DNA of 64,000 nt. It comes from Salinicola aestuarinus (GTDB taxonomy: Bacteria > Pseudomonadota > Gammaproteobacteria > Pseudomonadales > Halomonadaceae). Positions 54,124-62,843 of this stretch are shown piece after piece. The position numbers and the translations under genes were made by a program. The notes below the pieces were generated by a model. It was not told where the DNA came from. It worked only from the letters and a program-made list of their open reading frames with translations, and ran no database searches. Positions within the stretch are counted from its first letter, which is position 1. Every line of letters begins with the position of its first letter. The stretch is from the NCBI RefSeq assembly GCF_003206645.1, contig NZ_PZJP01000006.1, positions 109,653 through 173,652 on the forward strand, written 5' to 3'.

Positions 54124-56244
54124 ATGCGCGTTTCGAGTCGCCCGCTTCCCCACGCCGCCTGCCTGCTTGGCGTATCGCTGATTCCCCTGACCGCGCTTGC
54201 GCAGTCGAGTAGCGAGACGCCAAGCGCCGACACCCTCGAGACGGTGACGGTCACCGCACAGTCTGCCGCGACCAAGACCGAAACCCCCTTTCTGGAGACG
54301 CCGCAGACCGTCTCCAACGTCGACCGCGAGCAGATGGACATTCGCCACGTGCGCAGCGTGGGCGAAGCGGTGCAGTACACGCCCGGGGTCTACACCAACC
54401 AGATCGGCGCCACCCACCGCTATGACTATCTGGTGATGCGCGGCTTTTCCGATGGCAGCCTGAGCAACGTCTACCTCGACGGTTTGAAGGTGATGGGCGA
54501 CGCCAACGGTTACAGCTCGATGGTCATCGATCCGTGGTTCCTGGACGACGTCGAGATCGTCAAGGGGCCGGCCTCGGTGCTCTACGGTCGCTCCTCCCCC
54601 GGCGGGCTGGTGGCGCTGACCAGCAAGAAGCCGCTGTTCGAGAGTCGCAACGAGATCCAGTTCAGCGCCGGCAACAACAACCAGCAAAGCGCGGCGTTCG
54701 ACTTTTCCGGGCCGCTGGGCGATGAGCGCCGCGTCGCCTATCGGCTGGTCGGCATCGGCAGCAAGGCCGACACCCAGTTCGATCCGGTCGAGGACGAGCG
54801 CTACGCGATCATGCCCTCGATCACCTGGGACGCCACCGACAACACCACGCTGACCGTCATGGCCTACCTGCAACATGACCCGGAGGGCGGCTACCACTCC
54901 GGCGTACCGTTCGAGGGCGCGGTCAATGCGCGCAACGGCCAGCACATCGACAATGACTTCTTCGACGGCCAGGACGACTACGACAAGTTCGAGCGCTACC
55001 AGCGCATGTTCGGCTACGACCTCGAACACCGCTTCAGCGACCGCGTCACGGCCCGCCAGAAGCTCCGCTACCTCAACGCCGACGTGGCCATGGATCAGGT
55101 CGCGCAGATCGGCTGGCTCGGCGAGACCAACCAGCTGAACCGGGCCTACTACCGGGCCGATGAATCGATGCAGGCATGGACGCTGGACAACCAGGTCGAG
55201 GCCGAGATGCAGAGCGGTTTCATCGACCATACCGTGCTGGTGGGCATCGACTACCAGCAGCGCGAGAACGACGTGAAGTACGCAACGGCTGGCTTCTCGC
55301 CGATCAACCCGTTCTCGCCGAGCTATGACGGCGACCTGACCGGGCCGGCAAGCGTCTACGCCGACGAAACCCACCACCTCGACCAGACCGGCATCTATCT
55401 GCAGGATCAGATGACCTTTGACCGCTGGCGGGTGACTCTCGGCGGTCGCTACGACTGGGTCGATATCGACAACGACAACCATCTCACCAACGGCACCGAC
55501 AGCAGCCTCGACGACACCCAGTTCAGCGGTCGCGCCGGGCTGCTCTATCTCTTCGACAACGGCGTCGCGCCCTACCTGAGCTACAACACCGCCTTCACCC
55601 CGACCAGCTTCACCGGTGCGGACGGCAATCTGCTCGAGCCGATGGAAGGCGAGCAGTGGGAGACCGGTCTCAAGTACCAGCCGCCGGGCACTCGCGATCG
55701 CTACAGCGTCTCGCTGTTCCGCATCAATCAGGAGAACGTGGCGACCAAGGAGCAGCCGACCGACGACTACCGCTCGGTGGGCGAGATCCAGTCCCAGGGC
55801 GTGGAGTTCGAGGCGCAGACCTGGCTGAGCGACGAATTCTATCTCCAGGCCGGCTACGCCTATACCGACATCACCTACGAGGAGAGCGACGTTCCCGGCG
55901 AAGAGGGCAACTACGCCATCTACGCACCGCGCCATCAGGCGAGCCTCTGGGGTCACTACGCCTTCAACCAGGGCCCGCTGGACGGGCTGGATGCCGGCGC
56001 GGGCGTGCGCTACTACGCCGACGTGCAGGCCGACCGCGCCAACAGCGACAAGGTACCGCCCTACACCCTGGTCGATGCCACGCTCGGCTATGATCTAGGC
56101 AAGCTCGGACTCGAGGGCGTCGACGCGCGGCTCAACGTCGGCAACCTGCTCGACGAGGAGTACGTCGCCTCCTGCAACTCGCTCAGCTACTGCTACTTCG
56201 GCGCCGAGCGCAGCGTGACGGCCACCGTCTCCTACCAGTTCTGA
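54124..56244 (+). CDS. TonB-dependent ferric-siderophore receptor (FoxA/FhuA-like)
   Basis: A 706-residue outer-membrane receptor. A signal peptide (HAACLLGVSLIPLTALAQ) and TonB-box-like DTLETVTVTA lead to the plug domain (YTPGVYTNQIGATHRYDY, LKVMGDANGYSSM, VLYGRSSPGGLVALTSKKP). Then comes a 22-stranded barrel ending in a terminal aromatic (TATVSYQF). The plug is typical of hydroxamate receptors such as FhuA and FoxA. It lies directly upstream of the desferrioxamine-type genes, so it likely imports the same siderophore. AGGAG precedes ATG 54124. The leader contains GGAATAATTCTCGATAAC, possibly a regulator site. Confidence 0.9.
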   Translation: MRVSSRPLPHAACLLGVSLIPLTALAQSSSETPSADTLETVTVTAQSAATKTETPFLETPQTVSNVDREQMDIRHVRSVGEAVQYTPGVYTNQIGATHRYDYLVMRGFSDGSLSNVYLDGLKVMGDANGYSSMVIDPWFLDDVEIVKGPASVLYGRSSPGGLVALTSKKPLFESRNEIQFSAGNNNQQSAAFDFSGPLGDERRVAYRLVGIGSKADTQFDPVEDERYAIMPSITWDATDNTTLTVMAYLQHDPEGGYHSGVPFEGAVNARNGQHIDNDFFDGQDDYDKFERYQRMFGYDLEHRFSDRVTARQKLRYLNADVAMDQVAQIGWLGETNQLNRAYYRADESMQAWTLDNQVEAEMQSGFIDHTVLVGIDYQQRENDVKYATAGFSPINPFSPSYDGDLTGPASVYADETHHLDQTGIYLQDQMTFDRWRVTLGGRYDWVDIDNDNHLTNGTDSSLDDTQFSGRAGLLYLFDNGVAPYLSYNTAFTPTSFTGADGNLLEPMEGEQWETGLKYQPPGTRDRYSVSLFRINQENVATKEQPTDDYRSVGEIQSQGVEFEAQTWLSDEFYLQAGYAYTDITYEESDVPGEEGNYAIYAPRHQASLWGHYAFNQGPLDGLDAGAGVRYYADVQADRANSDKVPPYTLVDATLGYDLGKLGLEGVDARLNVGNLLDEEYVASCNSLSYCYFGAERSVTATVSYQF

Positions 56245-56483
56245 TCCGCGTGCGCGGGCCGCCCCGGTCCGCGCCGCCACGCCACAGCATTGAGAGCGCC
56301 CCGCCGCCCCGCGCGTCGGGGCGCTCGTCGGTCTGCCGTCCGGGTTTCCCTGCTTGTCACGCGCCTAAGCGACATGGTCGTTCGCGCGGGCGGTCACAGG
56401 ATGGCCATTTTCTTTGCAACGAAATGTTATGTCGGTTCAGAACCGGGCGGGTGACTCGTCTCCGATAGGCAGTCGATGAAAAC

Positions 56484-56502
56484 GGTTTTCATTCTCATTA
56501 TG
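56484..56502. promoter_or_regulatory. Fur-box-like site upstream of dfoJ
   Basis: The minus-strand reading CATAATGAGAATGAAAACC matches the Fur consensus at 13 of 19. It lies in the 307-bp gap between the receptor and dfoJ, ending 50 bp before the dfoJ start. The rest of that gap is GC-rich and shows nothing else. Confidence 0.6.
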
Positions 56503-56551
56503 AGCGCCGTCGAACTCGAGTCTTCCGGGCCGTCAGTCAGGAGCCGTCGTC

Positions 56552-58132
56552 ATGCGATACGACACCCAAGCCACTCCCGCTATCCCGCTGCGACCGCTCG
56601 GGTCGCCGCCGCAGGACCCGTCACGGGCACTCTTCAGCGAGGCCACCCTTTCGGCGTATCACCAGGGCATGCAGCGCTGTGTCGATCAGGTACGTCGCAC
56701 GCTCGACCACCATCGCCGGCCCACCAGCGGCGTGGCGCCCGACGAGCTGCAGCCGCTTATCGATGCCATCGACCTCGACAGCCCGCTGGAGACGCTCGAC
56801 GCCGGGCTCGATGAACTGCAGCGGCTCTATCTGGACCATGCCGTTCACTTTCACGACCCGCACTACGTCGCCCATCTCAACTGCCCGATCACCCTGCCGT
56901 CGGTGCTTGCCGAGGCGATCGCCACGCCGCTCAATACCGCCGTGGAGACCTGGGACCAGAGCGCTGGCGCCACGCTGATCGAACAGAAGCTGATCGACTG
57001 GGTCGGCGCGCGTATCGGCCTGGGTGATGCCGCCGACGGCGTCTTCACCAGCGGCGGCACCCAATCCAACCTGATGGCGCTGATGATCGCCCGCGATCAC
57101 GCCTGCGCCGCGGTGGCGGACCATCCCGGCAACCGCCATCACGGCCTGCCGGATAACTTCCGCGAGCTGCGTATTCTCGCCTCGGATGTCAGTCACTTCA
57201 GCGTGCAGAAAGCCGCTGCCCTGATGGGGCTGGGCTACGACGCGGTGATTCCGGTGCCGACGGATGCCGAGCGCCGGATGGACGTCGAGGCCCTCGGGGC
57301 AATCCTCGCCGAGTGCGAGCGTGACGGACTCAAACCCTTCGCACTGGTCGCGACGGCCGGCACCACCGACTTCGGTAGCATCGACCCGCTCTCGGCACTG
57401 GCCTCGATCTGCCAATCGCGCGGGCTATGGCTGCACGTCGACGCCGCCTACGGTGGCGGCCTGCTGCTCTCGCGACGTTATCGCCACTGGCTTGCCGGCA
57501 TCGAGCAGGCGGACTCGGTCGGCGTCGATTTCCACAAGACCTTCTTCCAGCCGGTGAGCTGCAGCGCCTGCCTGGTGCGCGAGCGCGACCACCTGCAGTA
57601 CGTCACCCACTATGCCGACTATCTCAACCCCCGCGATCAGGCCGAGACGGGGACGCCGGATCTGGTCAACAAGAGCCTGCAGACCACACGTCGGTTCGAT
57701 GCGCTCAAGCTCTGGATGACCCTGCGAATCCAGGGGGCCGAGGCGCTCGGACACTATCTGGAGACGGTGATCGGCCTGACCCGGGAGACCTACCGCATGC
57801 TGTCCGCGCGGGAAGCGTTCGACGTGCTGATGCCGCCGGCGCTCTCGACGCTGCTCTTTCGATACGCCCCCGCCGGTATCGAGGAGGAGGCGCGAATCGA
57901 AGCCTTGAACCGCAAGATCCGCCAGATCCTGTCGCGCCGCGGCGAGGCCGTTGTCGCCGCCACCCGCGTCGACGGCCGGCTCTATCTCAAGTTCACCCTG
58001 CTCAACCCGCTCACCCGCGCCGAGGACCTTGCCCGCCTGCTCGATCGCATCGCCGAGCATGGCGATGCGCTGGCCGCCGAGTCGCTGACGGCCTTGCCGC
58101 CAGCGCATCCGTCGGTTCCGGAAAGCCCATGA
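56552..58132 (+). CDS. dfoJ: Lysine decarboxylase for desferrioxamine synthesis (PLP, DesA/DfoJ-like)
   Basis: A 526-residue group II PLP decarboxylase. It has the FTSGGTQSNLMALMIARDHA cofactor region, HVDAAYGGGLLLS with the PLP Asp, and the Schiff-base Lys in VGVDFHKTFFQPVSCSA. Context makes it lysine decarboxylase (cadaverine for the hydroxamate siderophore); a diaminobutyrate decarboxylase is the alternative family member. ATG at 56552 follows GGAG. It is the first biosynthetic gene, behind a Fur box. The 215 bp to dfoA include a 13-bp tandem repeat. Confidence 0.88.
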   Translation: MRYDTQATPAIPLRPLGSPPQDPSRALFSEATLSAYHQGMQRCVDQVRRTLDHHRRPTSGVAPDELQPLIDAIDLDSPLETLDAGLDELQRLYLDHAVHFHDPHYVAHLNCPITLPSVLAEAIATPLNTAVETWDQSAGATLIEQKLIDWVGARIGLGDAADGVFTSGGTQSNLMALMIARDHACAAVADHPGNRHHGLPDNFRELRILASDVSHFSVQKAAALMGLGYDAVIPVPTDAERRMDVEALGAILAECERDGLKPFALVATAGTTDFGSIDPLSALASICQSRGLWLHVDAAYGGGLLLSRRYRHWLAGIEQADSVGVDFHKTFFQPVSCSACLVRERDHLQYVTHYADYLNPRDQAETGTPDLVNKSLQTTRRFDALKLWMTLRIQGAEALGHYLETVIGLTRETYRMLSAREAFDVLMPPALSTLLFRYAPAGIEEEARIEALNRKIRQILSRRGEAVVAATRVDGRLYLKFTLLNPLTRAEDLARLLDRIAEHGDALAAESLTALPPAHPSVPESP

Positions 58133-58212
58133 GAGGTCCCTTACCGGGTCAGTGAGTCATCACTTTTTCGCCCATGTCGCGAGCCGGGCATCCCTCGAGA
58201 GCCTCCATCGAC

Positions 58213-58277
58213 AGAGCCTTTAGAGAGAGCCTTTAGAGAGAGCCCTTCGAGAGAGCCCTTCGACAGAGCCTCACGAG
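58213..58277. repeat. 13-bp tandem repeat, five copies, between dfoJ and dfoA
   Basis: Units AGAGCCTTTAGAG (two copies), AGAGCCCTTCGAG, AGAGCCCTTCGAC and AGAGCCTCACGAG follow each other without gaps. The array lies 69 bp upstream of dfoA. Another 13-bp array begins at the dfoC stop codon. Confidence 0.9.
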
Positions 58278-58346
58278 AGCCCCCCATAGAAAGCGGTCAT
58301 CGAGAGAGGCCTTTGTGCCCCACGCAGCCGTCAGGAGAAAACCGCC

Positions 58347-59681
58347 ATGTCGGACAGAATTCACGACTTCATCGCCATCGGGCTCGGCCCGTTCAATCTG
58401 GGGCTCGCCTGCCTGGCCGACCCCATCGAGTCGCTCGACGGGCTTTTCCTCGAGCGCCAGCCAGCGTTCGACTGGCACCCCGGGCTGCTGCTGGAGGACG
58501 CCAGTCTGCAGACCCCATTCCTCGCCGACCTGGTCACGCTGGCCGACCCCACCAGCCGCTTCAGCTTTCTCAACTACCTGAAAGCCGAGGGCCGGCTCTA
58601 CAACTTCTACATCCGCGAGAACTTCTTTCTCCTGCGCAACGAGTACAACCGCTACTGCCAATGGGTCACCACGCAACTCGACACCCTGCGCTTCGAGCAG
58701 TCGGTGGAGCGCGTCGAGCACGACAGCGAGGCGGATTGCTACACGGTGACCGCTCGCCATACCCGCAGCGGCGAGCCGCAGCGCTATCGCTGTCGCAAGC
58801 TGGTGCTGGGCACCGGTACCGAGCCCGTGATTCCCACCTGCTGCGAGAGCGTGCGAGACCGGCTCGTCCACTCCGCGGACTATCTCGAGCACAAGGCCGC
58901 GCTGCAGTCGAAAGCGTCGATCACCCTGGTCGGCAGCGGCCAGAGCGCGGCGGAGATCTATCTCGACCTGCTGGAAGCGCAGCCGCAGCACGGTTATGCC
59001 CTCGACTGGGTCACGCGCTCGCCGCGTTTCTTCCCGCTGGAGTACGGCAAGCTGACGCTGGAGATGACCTCGCCCGACTACATCAACTACTTCCATGCAC
59101 TACCGGAGACGACGCGAAACCGCCTGATGCACGAGCAAAAAGGGCTCTACAAGGGCATCGATCTCGATCTGATCAATGCCATCTACGACCGGCTCTACAC
59201 CCGCTCGCTGGACGGCGCGGTCGATACCCATCTGGTGACCTGTGCCGCGCTGGATAGCTGCCGCTTCGACCCGGCGCATCGTCGCTTCTCACTCGGCTTC
59301 GTCCACACCGAACAGGAGACCGCGTTCGACCACGTGACCGAGGGGCTGATTCTCGCCACCGGCTATGCGCCCCGTCGTCCGGACTTCCTCGCGCCGATCG
59401 AGCACCGCATCCAGCGCGATGCCGCCGGGCGCTACGCCGTCGGCCGCTACTACAACATCGATGCCAACGCCGACCTCTTCGTGCAGAACGCAGAGCTTCA
59501 TACCCACGGGCTGGTAGCGCCGGATCTCGGCATGGCGTGCTATCGCAACGCCTGTCTTATCCGCGAGCTGGCCGGGCGTGAGGTCTACCCGGTCGAACGC
59601 GGCTTCACCTTTCAGGACTTCGGCGCGCCGCGGAACGACCGCTTCACGCCCCGATTCACCTCCCAGCGCCAATCCGCCTGA
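58347..59681 (+). CDS. dfoA: Lysine/cadaverine N-hydroxylase (SidA/IucD family, DfoA-like)
   Basis: A 444-residue flavin monooxygenase. It has FAD motif IGLGPFNLGLACLAD at the N terminus, DASLQTPFLADLVTLADPT, NADPH motif LVGSGQSAAEIYLDLL near residue 195, and the C-terminal LILATGYAPRRP (ATGY). It N-hydroxylates a diamine or lysine; next to DfoJ, cadaverine is expected. The length matches IucD, PvdA and DesB. The start ATG 58347 lies after CAGGAG. dfoC begins 20 bp after its stop. Confidence 0.92.
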   Translation: MSDRIHDFIAIGLGPFNLGLACLADPIESLDGLFLERQPAFDWHPGLLLEDASLQTPFLADLVTLADPTSRFSFLNYLKAEGRLYNFYIRENFFLLRNEYNRYCQWVTTQLDTLRFEQSVERVEHDSEADCYTVTARHTRSGEPQRYRCRKLVLGTGTEPVIPTCCESVRDRLVHSADYLEHKAALQSKASITLVGSGQSAAEIYLDLLEAQPQHGYALDWVTRSPRFFPLEYGKLTLEMTSPDYINYFHALPETTRNRLMHEQKGLYKGIDLDLINAIYDRLYTRSLDGAVDTHLVTCAALDSCRFDPAHRRFSLGFVHTEQETAFDHVTEGLILATGYAPRRPDFLAPIEHRIQRDAAGRYAVGRYYNIDANADLFVQNAELHTHGLVAPDLGMACYRNACLIRELAGREVYPVERGFTFQDFGAPRNDRFTPRFTSQRQSA

Positions 59682-59701
59682 ACACCACCGGAGACCGCCG
59701 C

Positions 59702-62152
59702 ATGACTCTGCCACAGACACCTCGGACGACACCCGCTACCGCCGACGCCAGTTGCCTCTATCGCGACGGGCGCGACTTTCATTGTGCCTGGCCCGGCATT
59801 GGCACGCTGTCGCTGCGCCCGCTGGATACGACGCGCGACATCGACACGATCTACGCCTGGGTCAGCGCCGATCGTGCACGCTTCTGGGGGATGACCCAGG
59901 ACACCCGGGAACAGGTCGCCGCGTTCTATCGACGCCTGCAGGCCAGCGCGAGCGCGCAGGCCTATATCGGTCTTCACGACAACCGCCCGGCATTTCTCGT
60001 CGAGCTCTACGATCCCGCCGAGGACCCGGTCGGCGATCACTTCGCGCCGCAAGCCGGGGACCGCGGCATGCACTTTCTCGTCGCGCCATTGGATGCGGAA
60101 CGCCAGCCGATCTCGGGTTTCAGTCAGGCCGTGCTCGACACCATCGTCGCCTTTCTCTTCGACGACGCGGCCACTCGCCGTATCGTGGTCGAGCCGGACG
60201 TTACCAATACCAAGATTCACCCGCTCAATCGCCGTGCCGGCTTCGTCTACGACCGCGAGATTCAGCTCGCCGAGAAGACCGCGCATCTGGCGTTCTGCTA
60301 CCGCGAGCCGCAAGCGAAGCCTCCCGCGGACCAGGCGTTGGGCGATACCGCCACCCATCACCTCGAGCCCGACCGTTGGGCGCGGGCCAACCGCGACCTG
60401 CTGGCCAAGGCGATCGCCGAATTCGCTCACGAGCGGCTGCTGAGACCCGAGGCGGTGAGTGCCGGCGAGGGCGGAGCGTGGGGGGACTATCGCCTTACCG
60501 GTGACGATGCGCCGGTCGAGTACCGCTTCCGCGCCCGGGTCATGGCGCTGGATCACTGGGTCATCGACCCCGCCACGCTGGTCAAGCGCGAGAGCGGCGA
60601 GCCGCGCGCCCTCGATGTCGCCGCCTTTCTCCTCGAGTGCCGCGAACGCCTGGGAATCGATCCGGGGAATCTGCCGACCTATCTCGAAGAGATCGCCAGC
60701 ACCCTCGCCGGCGCCGCCTACAAGCTCGGCCGCGACCTGCCCCCCGCCGAGGCCCTGGCGCTGGCGGATTTCCAGACGCTGGAAATGGCGATGAGCGAGG
60801 GCCACCCGTGCTTCGTCGCCAACAGCGGTCGGATAGGATTCGATGTCGAGGACTATCACCGCTACGCCCCGGAGACCGGTCATGCCGTGCGCCCGCTTTG
60901 GCTTGCCGCCAGCCGGTCCTGCACGGAGTACAGCGCCATCGACGGCCTCGATATCGACACGCTGATGCGCGATGAGCTGGATGCCGCGACGCGTGAGCGC
61001 TTCGAGGCGACGCTGCGCGCCCGCGCCCTCGACCCCGCCGACTACCTCTTGATGCCGGTGCATCCGTGGCAGTGGCGACACAAGCTGGCAATCACCTTTG
61101 CCGGCGAGGTCGCCGAGCGCCGGCTAGTCCTGCTCGGCGAGGGCGACGACGACTACCGCGCGCAGCAGTCGATCCGCACCTGGTTCAATGTCTCACGCCC
61201 CGAGCGGCGCTACGTCAAGTTCGCGCTGTCGATTCTCAACATGGGCTTCATGCGGGGGTTGTCGACCTATTACATGCGGGGCACCCCGGCCATCAATGCC
61301 TGGGTCGAGCAGGTGGTCACGCATGACCCGGAGCTACAGGCTCGAGGGTTCCGCGTGCTGCGGGAAGTCGCGACGCTCGGCTATCACCATGCGCACTTCG
61401 AGACCGCCACCGACCGTCAGAGTCCCTACCAGAAGATGCTCGCCTGCCTGTGGCGGGAGAGCCCCTATGCCGGACTGTCGTCCGGTCGTCGTCTGATGAC
61501 CATGGCGGCGCTTCTGCACCGGGATAGCCAGGGCCGGCCCTTGCTGCCGGCGCTGATCGTCGCCTCGGGTATCGACGCCAGCGCCTGGATCGACCGCTAC
61601 CTCGCCGCCTACATGACGCCGCTGCTGCACTGCTTCTTCGCTCACGACCTGGTCTTCATGCCCCACGGTGAAAACCTGATTCTGGAACTGGAGGACCACT
61701 TGCCGGTCGGTGCGATTCTGAAGGATATCGGCGAAGAGACGGGGGTCTTCGACAACGGCCAGGACCTGCCGGCAGCCGCCCGGCGCATCGCCGTCGAGGT
61801 ACCGGAGGCGCTAAAAAGTCTGTCGATCCTGACCGACCTGTTCGACTGCTTCTTCCGCTTTCTGGCGCCGATCCTCGATGAATCCGGCCTGATGAGTGCC
61901 CGCGACTTCTGGCAGCGGGTCGCCGCCTGCATTCACGACTATCAGGCGCGCCACCCCGGGCTTGCCGACAAGTTCGCGCGCTTTGATCTGTTCACGCCGA
62001 CCTTCCCCCTGTCGTGTCTCAATCGCCTGCAACTTCGCGACAACCGGCAGATGATCGATCTTGCCGACCCGGCCAAGAACCTGCAGTTCGCCGGCGACCT
62101 GACCAATCCCATCGCCGAATTTCGCGACGACACCGGACGCACCGGAGAATAG
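59702..62152 (+). CDS. dfoC: Fused acyltransferase-NIS synthetase for desferrioxamine (DfoC-like)
   Basis: An 816-residue fusion. Residues 1 to about 205 form a GNAT-type acyltransferase (SLRPLDTTRDIDTIYAWVSA, WGMTQDTREQV, TKIHPLNRRAGFVYDREI), corresponding to DesC. Residues about 225-800 form an IucA/IucC NIS synthetase, corresponding to DesD (HPWQWRHKL, SILNMGFMRGLSTYYMRG, LVFMPHGENLILELEDHL). In Erwinia the same fusion is DfoC. It acylates N-hydroxycadaverine with succinyl-CoA and joins the units with ATP to a desferrioxamine such as ferrioxamine E; the exact product is inferred. Its stop codon TAG is the first part of a 13-bp repeat array. Confidence 0.92.
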   Translation: MTLPQTPRTTPATADASCLYRDGRDFHCAWPGIGTLSLRPLDTTRDIDTIYAWVSADRARFWGMTQDTREQVAAFYRRLQASASAQAYIGLHDNRPAFLVELYDPAEDPVGDHFAPQAGDRGMHFLVAPLDAERQPISGFSQAVLDTIVAFLFDDAATRRIVVEPDVTNTKIHPLNRRAGFVYDREIQLAEKTAHLAFCYREPQAKPPADQALGDTATHHLEPDRWARANRDLLAKAIAEFAHERLLRPEAVSAGEGGAWGDYRLTGDDAPVEYRFRARVMALDHWVIDPATLVKRESGEPRALDVAAFLLECRERLGIDPGNLPTYLEEIASTLAGAAYKLGRDLPPAEALALADFQTLEMAMSEGHPCFVANSGRIGFDVEDYHRYAPETGHAVRPLWLAASRSCTEYSAIDGLDIDTLMRDELDAATRERFEATLRARALDPADYLLMPVHPWQWRHKLAITFAGEVAERRLVLLGEGDDDYRAQQSIRTWFNVSRPERRYVKFALSILNMGFMRGLSTYYMRGTPAINAWVEQVVTHDPELQARGFRVLREVATLGYHHAHFETATDRQSPYQKMLACLWRESPYAGLSSGRRLMTMAALLHRDSQGRPLLPALIVASGIDASAWIDRYLAAYMTPLLHCFFAHDLVFMPHGENLILELEDHLPVGAILKDIGEETGVFDNGQDLPAAARRIAVEVPEALKSLSILTDLFDCFFRFLAPILDESGLMSARDFWQRVAACIHDYQARHPGLADKFARFDLFTPTFPLSCLNRLQLRDNRQMIDLADPAKNLQFAGDLTNPIAEFRDDTGRTGE

Positions 62153-62202
62153 CCCCTGAGTAGAGTCCCTGAGTAGAGGCCCCGAGGAAAGCCCCTGAGA
62201 CG
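62151..62202. repeat. 13-bp tandem repeat, four copies, after dfoC
   Basis: Units AGCCCCTGAGTAG, AGTCCCTGAGTAG, AGGCCCCGAGGAA and AGCCCCTGAGACG follow directly from the dfoC stop. Same unit length as the array at 58213-58277, with loose sequence resemblance (7 of 13 positions). It lies upstream of the sigma-factor promoter region. Confidence 0.85.
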
Positions 62203-62273
62203 CGCGCCGCTTTCAACGCCTCGCATTGAGGTCACCTCGGGGATACGAAGAGAAACATTTCACCGACCTATAT

Positions 62274-62292
62274 GATAACGATAATCATTAGT
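62274..62292. promoter_or_regulatory. Near-consensus Fur box upstream of the sigma-factor gene
   Basis: GATAACGATAATCATTAGT matches the Fur consensus at 16 of 19 positions, the best in the window. It lies about 45 bp before the ECF sigma start at 62337. Confidence 0.85.
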
Positions 62293-62336
62293 ATTAATGC
62301 CATGATCGTCGCTCGTTCATCCCAACGGGCACGATC

Positions 62337-62843
62337 ATGCATGGCTCTCTCATCGAATCGCTTTACGTCCGGCATCGTCCCGAACTGCTGGGCTTTCTGA
62401 CCCGGCGCACCGGCTGCCAAGAGCAGGCGGCGGACCTCTGCCAGGAAATCTACCTGCGACTCTCCAGAACGCCCGATACGGGGCTGCCCGACGACGCGCG
62501 CGCCTACCTTTTTCGCATCGCGCGCAATCTATTGATCGACCAGCATCGACGCTCTGCGCCAACGGTGATCGCCCTCGACTCGGTAGAGGCGACGCTGAGC
62601 TGCCCTCGCGCCTGCCCGGAGACCACGGTCTGCGATCGCCAGTGCGCGCATCAGCTCCAAGACCTGCTCGCCCGCCTACCACCGCGACTGCGTCAGGCGC
62701 TGATCTGGCATCGCCTGGAGGGGCTGACCCAGCGCGAAATCGGTGAACGCCTCGGCGTTTCCGAGCGCATGGCGGGGCGATACGTTACTCAGGCACTCTC
62801 GCAGTGTCAGGCGGCGCTGGCGGCGATGGAGGGCGGCGATTAA
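62337..62843 (+). CDS. FecI-like ECF RNA polymerase sigma factor
   Basis: A 168-residue ECF sigma factor. Region 2 (FLTRRTGCQEQAADLCQEIY, YLFRIARNLLIDQHRR) and region 4 (LPPRLRQALIWHRLEG, LTQREIGERLGVSERMAGRY) are intact. FecI-type factors switch on siderophore receptor genes when a FecR protein relays a loaded receptor. Here no fecR follows: the next gene is on the opposite strand and even overlaps the end of this one. The strong Fur box upstream puts it under iron control. The target genes are unknown. Confidence 0.88.
   Translation: MHGSLIESLYVRHRPELLGFLTRRTGCQEQAADLCQEIYLRLSRTPDTGLPDDARAYLFRIARNLLIDQHRRSAPTVIALDSVEATLSCPRACPETTVCDRQCAHQLQDLLARLPPRLRQALIWHRLEGLTQREIGERLGVSERMAGRYVTQALSQCQAALAAMEGGD

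Noticed and set aside
54112..55956. A 614-codon minus-strand open frame over the siderophore receptor
   Set aside because: Antisense shadow; the plus-strand receptor has signal peptide, plug and barrel motifs and explains the region.
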